A stretch of 64,000 bases of DNA from positions 50,181,873-50,245,872 of the forward strand of contig OX393552.1 of the NCBI GenBank assembly GCA_947650365.1. Reading direction: 5' to 3'. The notes below the pieces were generated by a model that had not been told where the DNA came from, searched no databases, and saw nothing but the letters and a program-made list of their open reading frames with translations. A program made the position numbers and the translations under genes. The stretch comes from Chamaelirium japonicum (Eukaryota; Streptophyta; Magnoliopsida; Liliales; Melanthiaceae). This document shows, in pieces, positions 55,601-64,000 of this stretch; positions within the stretch are counted from its first letter, which is position 1, and every line of letters starts with the position of its first letter.

Positions 55601-58600
55601 TCTGCTTATCTAATTCATCAATATATGTTCTACACTAGTTTATAGACAAGGTAGCGTTGCCGAAGCGCTTGACCAAGGTGCTACGTGGTTAGTTGTCCTA
55701 AATTATTTAAGACTGCTACCTAGAGAAAAAGGCATGTTCAATTTGCAAAAGTAAAACTATATAACCCAACTATATTCGTCAAGCCTCGTCTACTATTTTA
55801 GGGAGGCTTATGAATTCTTCTTCGTTATAATTTTTGTTAAGACATTATGCCATTCTTCCCAGAATTTCCAAATCCCTTCTCACAAGTCACAACAACCGTC
55901 AATGTTATGTTACGTGACATACGTCTCCCTGCCATGATGTCATCTCTCTTTACCCTTGAACACAAATCCACGCCAATGGGCTTCCTCAATTGTCTAACGA
56001 ATAGAGACATACAATCTCAACTAGTTCACCATTTTGTTCTCAATCAAATCCAATTCCTGGTCATCCTCCATCGTACTTGCTCCTCACTCTATCTAGTTTT
56101 ACCACATCGGCCTCCAACATTGTATCTTTACCCAGGCATTGTGTGCTTGGACCTATTCTATTGCCTAACATTCTGCATCAGAGCACCCGCTAACTTTCTT
56201 TATGGCTGACATCGACAATGATTGTGGCATCGGGTTTGGGCACAATCAGGACTATGAAATCATCTTTAAATATTAAAAAGGGTGCTCAGTCCAGATACCT
56301 TAAATAATTTGAAGCCATTTGTGATCTGTGAGTGAATATGGTTCAATCCCCGCAGATTGGAAATTTCATGGCAAAGAGATTCTGATCTTTCCCAAACCGA
56401 CAATGGTAAATATAAGATATCAATTTAATCCACATTGATGGAAATTTGACATGGACCGAAAGATGCAAACCTATCAACTTGGATCTTTGTTGTTACCTTG
56501 CAAGTTGCAATCCAGCTGAAACTATGTCAGTTCTGGTAGCACAGCTGCATAAGAGGCATGTAAGCTACTCAAAGTTTTCTGGAAATTTTACATTAAAATT
56601 GGTAGGCACTTGAAATAATTTTGAATTGAAATAATGTTGGGTGGCAACACTTCATGTTGACGTTAGCATGCTACTCCACTTTTTTTGAGTGCAAGGCATC
56701 ACTTCACGTTGATTAAAAGGATACCCCACTTTTTTTTAATGCCAAGAGTTGCCCCATGTTGAACAAATTTGTAGAAGTGATTGCAATCCAAGAAATTGAA
56801 GTTTACAGTTGACATTAAAGTATCCACATACTTTGGCATCATGAGCCTCTTAAAACAAAATGGAATTCATTAAGAATCATAAATATTATCACTGAAAGCT
56901 TGAAAATAGATAACATTAGGTTATTGTAGAACTTCATACCTGATTTGGAGTCGAGCCTACCAGTGTTTGCATGCTATTTATTTGAAATCTGAGTATTGAC
57001 CGAACCTTAATGATTTAGGTTGAAAGTCAATTGTAAAAAACTAACTCAACTTAACTCAACTTTTAATGGTTTCTGTATTTGTTTTCTGATGAGCAGATTC
57101 TAGAGAAAACTGATTACACCATGATAGCTGGGAGTCCATTTATAAAGAAATCAGGTACACTTGGAATCAGCGGAGATCCCTATATTCGAAGCATTGAAAC
57201 GGTAACAAGTCTCCCGCTTCTCTTCAGGATGGAGGAAGATATCATTTTTCTTCAATCTCTCCTTTGAGATCAAGGACAAATCCATTGAATTCGATGAAAA
57301 GCGGAATGTTCAGCGTGCTGAATTTGTTGTTCGTGCATATATGCAGTATGTCTAATTCCTAGTGATTAACTGCTGAATATTTTGTTCTATTTTTTGCTTT
57401 TGGACTTTCGAATGTTCTATTGTTTTTGTTTCTAGAGGCGGAAGGTTCTCAGACGGATGGGGTTCTTGTGATCGACATGAAAAAAGGTTTCAGAAACCAA
57501 ACCATGATATTCCTAGTACAGCGGAAACCAGAGCTAAAAATAAAGCATGCCAAGTAAGTTTTCTTTATTAACTTCTCATGTAATCAAAACTTCCCCATTT
57601 TATCTTTTTTGATACTATGTTCTCTCTTCGTAGTCTACTTTTGTTTCTTCTGCATTTAGTTGCATTTTGTAGTATGTTTATTTTTAATTTTTAAAATAAA
57701 CCAACTCAGAAATTTCAAAACCACTCGGTTTCGACCGAAATTTTCACCTAAATTAAGCAAAATTCACTCGAAATGTCGAAACCCAACCACAATGGCCAAG
57801 CCCTCTGTTTTCGACCCTCCATTTTGTTTCGATCCTAGTCGAAACTGAAATATTTTGCTGAAATTTTACGATTCAAACTGAAATTTAAAGCCATGATATA
57901 CAATATGCATTAGGGTGCACTATCCCCAATGTTATTGCGACATGGCATAGACCTTGTGTAACTATGGTTGCGTCTCAGATGACTTGGGTAGGCTTAGAGG
58001 TCGACCCAAATGGTAGAACATGTAGATACCCTCACTCCCCAAAACCCGGGTCGTAAGGGGATCTACAAATGGTATCAGAGCTAGGTTCCGCCTAGCCAGG
58101 TTATAGTTGGGCCAAGGTGTGGCTAAGTTATGCCCAAGGTGTGCTTCTTCCCCTTCAAATGTCGCACGAGAGGGGGGCCGACGAGTGTTCTTAGCCTTGT
58201 CTGAAGGGGGGATTGTTGGGTTTAGTCTCACATCAGCTAGAGAGCTGGGTGATGGTGCTTCATATACCCTTTGTGGACCTCACTTTATGAACCTGGTTTT
58301 GGGGCGAGAGGGTATCTAACAGTGGTATCAGAGCCGGGATCCGCCTAGCTAGGTTATAGTTAGGCCAAAGTGTGGCTAGGTTATGCCAAAGGTGTGCCTC
58401 TTCCACTGCTCTTGTCGCACGAGAGGGGGGCCGATGAGGGTTCAACCCTAGCTTTGTGTGAGAGGGGAGGAGGGGGGGGGGGGGGGGGGATTGTTGGGTT
58501 TAGTTTCACAACGTCTGGGGAGATGGGTAATGGTGCGTCATATACCCTATGTGGACCTCCCCTTACGACTCAGGATTTGGGGCGAGAGGGTATCTAATAG

Positions 58601-59483
58601 AACCCACAACCCGACCTTCATCCTGCTCTGCCCTACTTGAAACCAAACTTCTAAGTTTGGGCTAGTGCCGGATGGTGGGTCCGGTCAGGTAGGTTTCAGA
58701 TAATCCCTATTTATCACTTGTCAACAGTTTTCAATTCCAAAGAGCAAAATACCGGAAAAAAAAAATTCTAATCATCCTTGAGGGTATTTAAAGTAATATA
58801 AAGTAATATACCTAACAAGTGCTCGTGTACTCTTTCTAAAATTTGAACCGATAAAGGCTTTGCACGGAACCTTGACGGTATTTGAAGTAATTCCACTAAA
58901 AAACAAGAGAACGGAGCGTGGGCAAATAAAACATCGCCCAATCACATGCCCACGCTTTGTTGATTCACATGTGCTCTTTGGTTTTTAGTGGAATTACTTC
59001 AAGTACCCTCAAGGTTCCATGCATAGACTTTATCTGTTCAAATTCCGTGCAGACGAGCCATCGCCCAACCATCCTACTCTTTTATTTTTTTTAGATTGGC
59101 GGATGTCCTAAAACCTTTCGGGGAATGGCTCACTTCGGGCTCGGACTAATCCCTCCATGAGTAAAGCCTGACCCATTTGGAATTTTCCATCGCACTCAAA
59201 TGTACCAATCATTTGTTTGGTATACTCGTAGACTCCACTCTTATTTCCTTTATGGCCATCGCGTTTGATAGACACTGTTCTGTATCTGCTTTCTGTCATG
59301 ACAAATTATTTAGCTGAACCAACAGGATAGTCTAATAAAACTTATCAATAGCATGCTAAGCATAACTCCTGGCTGTAGGCTCATGATCCTGTAGTCTCTT
59401 CATGGTGACTGTTTTTTGGCCCACTGTAGGACCTGCTCGGAATCGGACAGTATCAACCCGGTGCAAGCAATGGATATCAGTAG
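52643..59483 (+). CDS. conserved plant protein of unknown function, 5 exons, exon 1 frameshift
   Basis: Exons: 52643-53157, 57097-57154, 57228-57345, 57436-57553 and 59430-59483, all GT-AG with matching phases. The start has a strong CACCATGG context. Exon 1 encodes a Pro/Ser-rich N terminus (MDDRDLDDAELWAVIDSAAA) and ends SVSLFKQYQNAAMA. Exons 2-5 encode the conserved core: ILEKTDYTMIAGSPFIKKSG, then WRKISFFFNLSFEIKDKSIE, then RAEFVVRAYMQGGRFSDGWG, then HDIPSTAETRAKNKACQ, then DLLGIGQYQPGASNGYQ. I recall similar plant proteins without a known function and cannot name a domain. Product would be about 287 residues. Exon 1 changes frame near 52932-52937, consistent with loss of one G in GGG. 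That is either a real lesion or an assembly error, as all downstream codons and splice sites look selected. Confidence 0.78.
53158..57096 (+). other. intron 1 of conserved gene
   Basis: 3.9 kb, donor GTACAG, acceptor GAGCAG. Holds a short CA run near 53693, a ~63-bp tandem array (54350-54660) and a GC-rich patch at 54890-54985 with GGGGCGCGCC and GGGGTGCGCCC in opposite orientation. No other gene is evident. Confidence 0.8.
54350..54660. repeat. minisatellite, ~63-bp unit, about 5 copies
   Basis: Alternating units containing AACATGGCTGCATGATGAA and ATATGTATG.A.GATGATGGATAGAGGAGG, separated by GGAGGAGAAGGAAAAAAA. Two unit types alternate, as in the array at 30.1 kb. Confidence 0.75.
57957..58599 (+). 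mobile_element. tandem TRIM with three LTRs and two internal regions
   Basis: LTRs at about 57957-58067 (diverged), 58214-58321 and 58492-58599 (the last two 108 bp, TGTTGGGTTTAG to ATCTAACA/ATCTAATA). TGGTATCAGAGC primer-binding sites follow the first two LTRs at 58070 and 58323. Each internal region contains CGCCTAG.NAGGTTATAGTT and GTCGCACGAGAGGGGGGCCG and ends in a G-rich polypurine tract; the second tract carries a run of about 18 G. LTR-int-LTR-int-LTR arises by unequal recombination. It lies in intron 4 of the conserved gene. The left edge is approximate. Confidence 0.82.
58821..59058. mobile_element. 238-bp foldback MITE-like inverted repeat
   Basis: Inverted arms share GAACCGATAAAGGCT/GAACAGATAAAGTCT, GGAACCTTGA and TTGAAGTAATTCCACTAAAA. 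Ends GCTCGTGTAC and, reversed, GCTCGTCTGC. No clear TSD. In intron 4 of the conserved gene. Confidence 0.65.
59081..59212 (-). mobile_element. SINE, 5'-truncated, minus orientation
   Basis: Reads GGGATTAGTCCGAGCCCGAA and CGAAAGGTTTTAGGACATCC toward an A-rich tail (T run at 59085-59092 on plus), matching the 3' half of the SINE at 10865-11070. The A and B boxes are missing. It is the last repeat before the acceptor of exon 5. Confidence 0.7.
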
Positions 59484-60780
59484 TCGGGACTGTACCGATC
59501 ATTTGTGAGATCCAATTCTCATCTTCCTGTATTCATTGGTCGTGTATGAACATACGAACATCCATCGGTTGGAATAATCCCAGCCCTCGTAAAAATCGTG
59601 TTCGTGAATGATAATGAGCGGAATTTCTTGGGGTGGCTGAAGAGGTGGTGGTGGTGGTCGGAGATTCAGTTTACACTCAATTTGAAGGCAAGATCATGTG
59701 GTTCCCCTCTTGCGAAATTGGATCAGTTGATGTGTGGAGGTTTAATCTGGTGCCCCCAATCCTTTTTAGAGTTTTTCGTCGATGTAGTTGTGCTTTCATT
59801 GTCGAGGTTGAAGTGTGCTTCATAATTGCAATCTTGCTATCGAATTGTTGTTTAAAGATGTAAGCTAGGGTTGCTAATCGGTTGCGCACCTTGTTATCCA
59901 ATAACCAACGGGCTCTTGGCTTGGTGGTACTTCCTCTCTCCCATGTTGGACAGGTTTTTTGTTCGACTCTTGGTACGGACACTGTGGAGTGAACTTTCCC
60001 TCGAGGCAGTTGTGCCTTGGTTCTGCGAGCGAATCCTGGCCGTTGATGTTATATTCACGGGATTATGTAATTAAGAGTATCTCCAAAGGCCTCCCTTAGC
60101 TGGCTCCCTTCGCTCATTTGAGCGAGTGACATGACAAATATCATCTTCAATGATATCTTAACCCCTCGCTTAAGCCAGCGAAACCAAGCAAATGGATTTT
60201 TGCTCGTCCGCTTGAGCAAGACCTCCACCACTTGCTTGGTTGGGTCCTGCAAGTCACCATCACCCAGGTATTGTTGAAGAATGAACTGGAGCCGTTGGTT
60301 TTAGAAAATCAAGACCATCCATTTAATGGCCCGGTGACTGCATGTCTATATTACCCATGTGATATTTGCATAATCAATCAGAGTCGGTTTTAGAAAATCA
60401 AGACCATCCATTTTTCATGTAGGAAGTGGGAAGGGAGGCGGTCATAATGAAACAAAATTCCACTCTCTTATTTGGCTGATGTGGCAAAAATGGCTCTAAT
60501 AAGCAGCAACAGCAGCTGCCTCTCCCTGTTTTGATCTCCCAACCTCTTTGAGCCCTTGTTTTGGCGCCCTGTTCTTTTACCATTGGCCAGTCTGGAAAAA
60601 AAAAAAAAAGTCAGATGAAGATCCAATAAAGATGGACCAATCAGCAATCCACAAGCAGTAAATATTAGAGATGGAAGAGGATCTGAACTAAGGTGGCTGA
60701 AAATTTATAGGAATCAGCAAATAATAGCAATAATAATTGCCCAGGAAACTATTTTATCAACTATCACAAGATTCACAATC
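59484..60780. other. 3' flank of conserved gene, intergenic
   Basis: A tRNA-like SINE fragment at about 59900-60060 has CTTGGCTTGGTGGTA (A-box-like) and GTTCGACTC (B-box-like); a second copy is at 60785. A 28-bp direct duplication containing GGTTTTAGAAAATCAAGACC occurs at 60297 and 60385. Several short ORFs around 59600-59860 have no recognisable domain. Confidence 0.5.
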
Positions 60781-60784
60781 ACCA

Positions 60785-61110
60785 ACGGTCTTGTGGCCTG
60801 GTGATACTTACTCTCTCCCATCTTTCTGTTTGGTTGGAGGGAGTTGGAACCGGCGTGTTCCAACTCACGCATGGGGTACAAACGGAATAAGTTGGAACTC
60901 CACCTGAAAACCGTGGGGTGCAAACTCACGCGTTTTCTATACAATCGAAACCCACGGAGGAGTTGAAACTCATATGGTCGGGAGCCTCCGCACGGAACCA
61001 AACAGCCGCTTTAGAAAAACACGCAGAGTTGGAACACGTCGGTTCCAACTCCCTCCAATCAAACAGACAGAAAGGTTCCCTGTTCGACTCCTAGTATGTG
61101 GATATCTTTT
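60785..61110 (+). mobile_element. SINE-like repeat split by a MITE
   Basis: The A-box part CTTGTGGCCTGGTGATAC with TACTCTCTCCCAT (60789-60820) and the B-box part GTTCGACTCCTAGTATG (61082-61098) match the contiguous copy near 59910-59980, so the intervening 60822-61074 is an insertion. Confidence 0.6.
60822..61074. mobile_element. 253-bp MITE with ~40-bp TIR
   Basis: Termini TTTGGTTGGAGGGAGTTGG and, reversed, TTTGATTGGAGGGAGTTGG, continuing through AACCG.CGTGTTCCAACTC in both arms. Outer CTTTCTG/CAGAAAG may belong to the TIR. No convincing TSD, so superfamily is unassigned. Confidence 0.7.
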
Positions 61111-61317
61111 ATATATGCATGCAAGCAGAAGGACATTATTATTTTTTTTTTTGGGAGAAATATAGAGCCCATTAATGTGATTACTCAACTAAAAAAAATA
61201 ACTAGATTTGAAGAGAGAAGATAAACTTTGATATTTCTTGTTTCAGCGTTTTTTTTGGGGGATTGTGTGAGCAGTCTTGGCAAACAAATCGTTTAACTTA
61301 AAAGGAGTTTTAAATAC

Positions 61318-61610
61318 TGTTGATGAAAATGCCCTCCACTGTATTTCAAATTTTCTTTATGTATGCCACTGAAGCAATGAACCTCCGAAGTCCAAACCAT
61401 GGAACCACTGCTCGCCGTCGCCGCCGAACCGAACCTAAACCACCGAGCCACTGCTCGCTACCGTTGAACCGTGTTAATGTATATATCGGGTCGGGTTCTA
61501 TGCACAATCGGGTCGGATTCTATCTGTATACATGTACTTATATATTGGGCTTTAGTCCCTCAATGAGAACCATTCTATTCTCTCCAAACCCTAGACTTTA
61601 TCTCCTAACA
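61318..61610 (+). repeat. 5' LTR of copia element
   Basis: Begins TGTTGATGAAAATGCCC and ends CTCCTAACA. TTATATATTGGGC near 61539 is a possible TATA box. The start is inferred from the TGTT/AACA ends since the 3' LTR is outside the window. Confidence 0.65.
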
Positions 61611-61639
61611 TGGTATCACCCTAGGGTTCTCTCGTGCGA

Positions 61640-61757
61640 CGACGGCGACGACGGCAGCCACCTTCGGTCTCCCCCTCCGGCCTCCCTCCACCCGACAGCC
61701 CCCCGACCCCTCCCCTCCACCCGCCGCCCCCCCCGACCCCCTCCCTCCACCTGTCCG

Positions 61758-61792
<35 letters not shown>

Positions 61793-61925
61793 CGCCCCCT
61801 TCACCTCAGCACTCCGGCCCCCCCCGGCCTCTCCCCTCAGCCCCCGACCCCTCCCCTCCACCTGCCGGCTCCCCCGACCCCTCCCTCCACCCGCCCGGCC
61901 CCCCCGTCCCCCACGACCCCTCCCT

Positions 61926-61957
<32 letters not shown>

Positions 61958-62120
61958 GCCGCCCTCTCCCCTTAGCCACCCCGACCCCTCCCTCCATCCG
62001 TCCCCCCCCCCCCCCCCCCCTTCACCTCAGCACCCGCCGGCCCCCCCGACCCCCTCCCTCCATCCGACAGCCCCCCCGATCCCTCCCCTCTACTCGACTG
62101 CTCCCCCGACCCCTCCCTCC

Positions 62121-62156
<36 letters not shown>

Positions 62157-62335
62157 CCCCTCCCTCCACCCTTCGCCCCCCACCCCCCCGCCCCCCGCCC
62201 TCTCCCCTCAGCCCCCGACCCTCCCTCCATCTGCCCGGCCCCCTCCCCTCCGCTCACCCCAAGCCCTCCCGGCCCCTCCCTCCGCCTCCAGCCCCCCTCC
62301 AACCCTCCGATCGCCTCTCTCGGATTCCCTCTCTT
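61640..62335 (+). repeat. pyrimidine/C-rich degenerate tandem leader
   Basis: About 700 bp of CCCCGACCCCTCCCTCCACC-type repeats with several pure C runs, the longest over 35 nt (61757-61791 region and 62120-62152). It lies between the PBS and gag. The 339-codon Pro-rich frame here is a translation of the repeat. Run lengths may be assembly-dependent. Confidence 0.85.
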
Positions 62336-63251
62336 TTGAGCCTCCCCATGGCTTCTCCTACCGTGTCGTCCGTCGTTGCGATTTCTCCACCGCTGAAGGT
62401 GGTCGCTTTTCAGTTGTCCTCGGCGAGCGACTGGCCTGATTGGTCGCTCACCGTCGAGGCCGCGCTCTCCAGTCATGATCTGTGGGGTCACATCACCGGT
62501 GATGATCCTCTTCCGGCTGCCTTCCTCCGGCTCCTCCTCTGTCACCAGCAGTGCCGCATCTTTTGCTGTGACTGCTACCACGACAGCCACGGTTGCTGCT
62601 CTCACGTGGCGTCGCCATGATCAGGCCATCCGGGTCTATCTTCTGGACTTCGTTGCTCGTCCTCTCCTTGCTCCCATCGGCCGCCTTCCTACAGTACGTG
62701 CGATGTGGGAGTATCTCCGGGATCAACCGATCCCGCACGGCGGTGCACGCCAACATCAACTTATTTGTGACTCGCAGTCTGACTGGCAGGGGGAGCGTAT
62801 GATTCAGGACTTCTTCAGTCTGATAAGTGCCTACTGGCATGAGCTGGACTCCCTGATCTCGGAGCGGTGTGGTTGCCCACGCTCTAGGGATTTCCAGCGC
62901 TACCTCGATGAGGGCCACTTGCACCAGTTCCTGGCCGCACTTCGACCGGACTTTGCTCTCATCGCTGCTCAGCTCCTGCACCGTGAGCCACTCCCTCGGC
63001 TTGAGGATGCCTTGCTCACCTTGGTCGGTGAGGAGACTCGACTTCAGACTCAGGGTACTCATCCTCCTCCACTTGCTCCTGGCTCAGACAGCGTCCTGGC
63101 GGCCGGGTTCTCCGATGAGTCTGTTTTATGTCACTACTGTAAGGAGCCCGGACATATGAAGCGTGAATGTCCCACACGTCCTCCACGCAACCCCCGTTGG
63201 GGTTTGGATGAAAGAGCATCACGCTGGGCTCCTGCCTCCAAGGACGATTGA
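62336..63251 (+). pseudogene. copia gag with internal frameshift
   Basis: The N-terminal part starts at 62336 or 62348 (MASPTVSSVVAISPPLK) and contains SDWPDWSLTVEAALSSHDLW, typical of copia gag. The frame changes between about 62500 and 62560, then continues with WRRHDQAIRVYLLDFV, ALRPDFALIAAQLL and the CCHC zinc knuckle CHYCKEPGHMKREC (about 63130). It stops at TGA 63249-63251, inside the segment where an Arg/Gly-rich linker to pol would continue (RGSRGGRSRGRG follows the stop), so the stop is probably a lesion. Gag would form the particle that packages the element's RNA. Confidence 0.8.
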
Positions 63252-63370
63252 CGTGGCAGTCGAGGTGGACGGAGTCGTGGACGTGGTTCAGTCCTCCTTC
63301 CGCCACTTTGGTGGCATTACTGCTTCTATAGAGTCTCCAGCGCCCACTGCTGCTACTACTGCACCGTCTC

Positions 63371-64000
63371 CACCTGAGCCGGATCATCTTCAGCAACTTG
63401 AGGAGCTCCTACTTTGCCACATCGCCTCGACCAGCTCTTCGCCTGCTACCCGGCCTAGCTGCCTCCTCTGGTACTGCTGCCCCTTGGATTTTCGATTCGG
63501 GTGCTTCCTGTCATCTCACATATGACTCCACCATGCTCACCGCCTGTTCTCCTGCTCCTGCACACATAGAGGTTCGCACTGCGGATGGTACTCTTGTACC
63601 TATTCTGCAGTATGGATCCATCACTCCTACGTCGGACTCCACTGGTCGCCTGACCCTATCCCATGTTTATCATGCTTCTCTTCTTAATATTAATTTGATC
63701 TCTATTAGTTCCCTCTGTGATTCTGGATTCACTGTCACCTTTACCTCCTCTGCTTGTGTTGTGCAGGATTCACGAACGGGACAGAGGATTGGGCAGGGCC
63801 GTCGGACGGGGGGACTTTACCAGCTGAATCATCTTCATGTTTCTCCTGCTTCTATTGAGTCAGACATGTTAGTCACCTCTGATGCCGACCTGTGGCACAT
63901 AAGGTTAGGTCATTTGTCCAGTGATCGACTTAAAAGCATTTTCCGTTCGGGCGCTTTGGGTCGTGTGTCCTTCTCTTCCCTCTCTGTCTATACGGGCTGC
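63371..64000 (+). CDS. copia pol, N-terminal part: aspartic protease and GAG-pre-integrase region (incomplete)
   Basis: An open frame without stops runs to the window end. It contains APWIFDSGASCHLTYD (catalytic Asp of the protease, near 63494), the typical downstream ADGT and INLISISSLCDSG segments, and LWHIRLGHLSSDRLKSI, the GAG-pre-integrase motif. The frame differs from that of the 3' part of gag, so joining requires a further shift. The rest of integrase, RT and RNase H lie beyond 64000. Confidence 0.85.

Larger units (their letters stand above)
61318..64000 (+). mobile_element. Ty1/copia LTR retrotransposon, 5' part (cut by window end)
   Basis: Order: 5' LTR (61318-61610), adjoining PBS-like TGGTATCACCC (61611), a C-rich leader, gag, then protease and the start of the integrase region running off the window. 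The gag zinc knuckle, the protease DSGA motif and the copia order (protease before integrase) fix the superfamily. The frames are interrupted by shifts, so it is probably defective. Confidence 0.88.

Noticed and set aside
57079..57267. Single 62-codon ORF as a gene
   Set aside because: It reads through a donor (57155) and out of frame into the next exon; splicing into exons 2 and 3 of the conserved gene explains it better.
61320..62339. 339-codon proline-rich ORF
   Set aside because: It is a translation of the C-rich degenerate repeat in the copia leader and spans the LTR-PBS junction; no protein family fits.

Overview
The window is nuclear DNA from a flowering plant with a repeat-rich genome. 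The evidence is spliced plant genes with GT-AG introns (an ER enoyl-CoA reductase, a SIAMESE-RELATED-like cell-cycle inhibitor, and a conserved five-exon gene I cannot name), plant-type Ty1/copia and Ty3/gypsy Tat retrotransposons, TRIM/LARD elements, tRNA-derived SINEs, hAT, Mutator-like and Harbinger elements, and long AG/CT microsatellites. I see nothing that identifies the species.

Layout. 1-2.4 kb: minus-strand copia element cut by the window edge (PBS plus a 2.1 kb LTR), abutting a fragment of a non-autonomous LTR family (2.4-2.9 kb). 3.0-3.7 kb: probable solo LTR with a minisatellite. 3.7-11.1 kb: MITEs, three SINEs, microsatellites and a small A-tailed retroposon. 11.6-12.0 kb: intronless SMR-like gene. 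12.4-15.8 kb: hAT element, repeat families and a 73-bp minisatellite. 16.9-24.9 kb: enoyl-CoA reductase gene on the minus strand, 4 exons, 310 codons, with a 6.8 kb intron 2 carrying three hAT-like insertions. 25-29 kb: MITE-like hairpin in the promoter flank, two hAT elements (one with a nested MITE) and a truncated LINE. 29.4-32.3 kb: complete 2.9 kb non-autonomous LTR element with perfect TSD. 33.06-49.68 kb: complete 16.6 kb Tat-lineage Ty3/gypsy element on the minus strand, carrying an antisense plant-mobile-domain gene between pol and the 3' LTR. 50-52.2 kb: hAT in a minisatellite, then a 0.8 kb Mutator-like element. 52.6-59.5 kb: conserved five-exon gene (plus strand) with a probable 1-bp frameshift in exon 1 and a three-LTR tandem TRIM in intron 4. 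59.5-61.3 kb: SINE-like sequence, one copy split by a MITE. 61.3-64.0 kb: 5' part of a plus-strand copia element with an extreme poly-C leader.

The three host genes show no functional link. The enoyl-CoA reductase gene looks intact. The Tat element is complete in outline but dead: seven premature stops and a lost protease catalytic Asp. The most notable features are the antisense plant-mobile-domain gene with its own TATA-like box and intron, and a set of short hAT elements that share TAGGG-type ends and 8-bp TSDs but carry different internal repeat motifs. Coordinates and target-site duplications were read by eye. Family assignments rest on protein and terminal motifs, without database searches.
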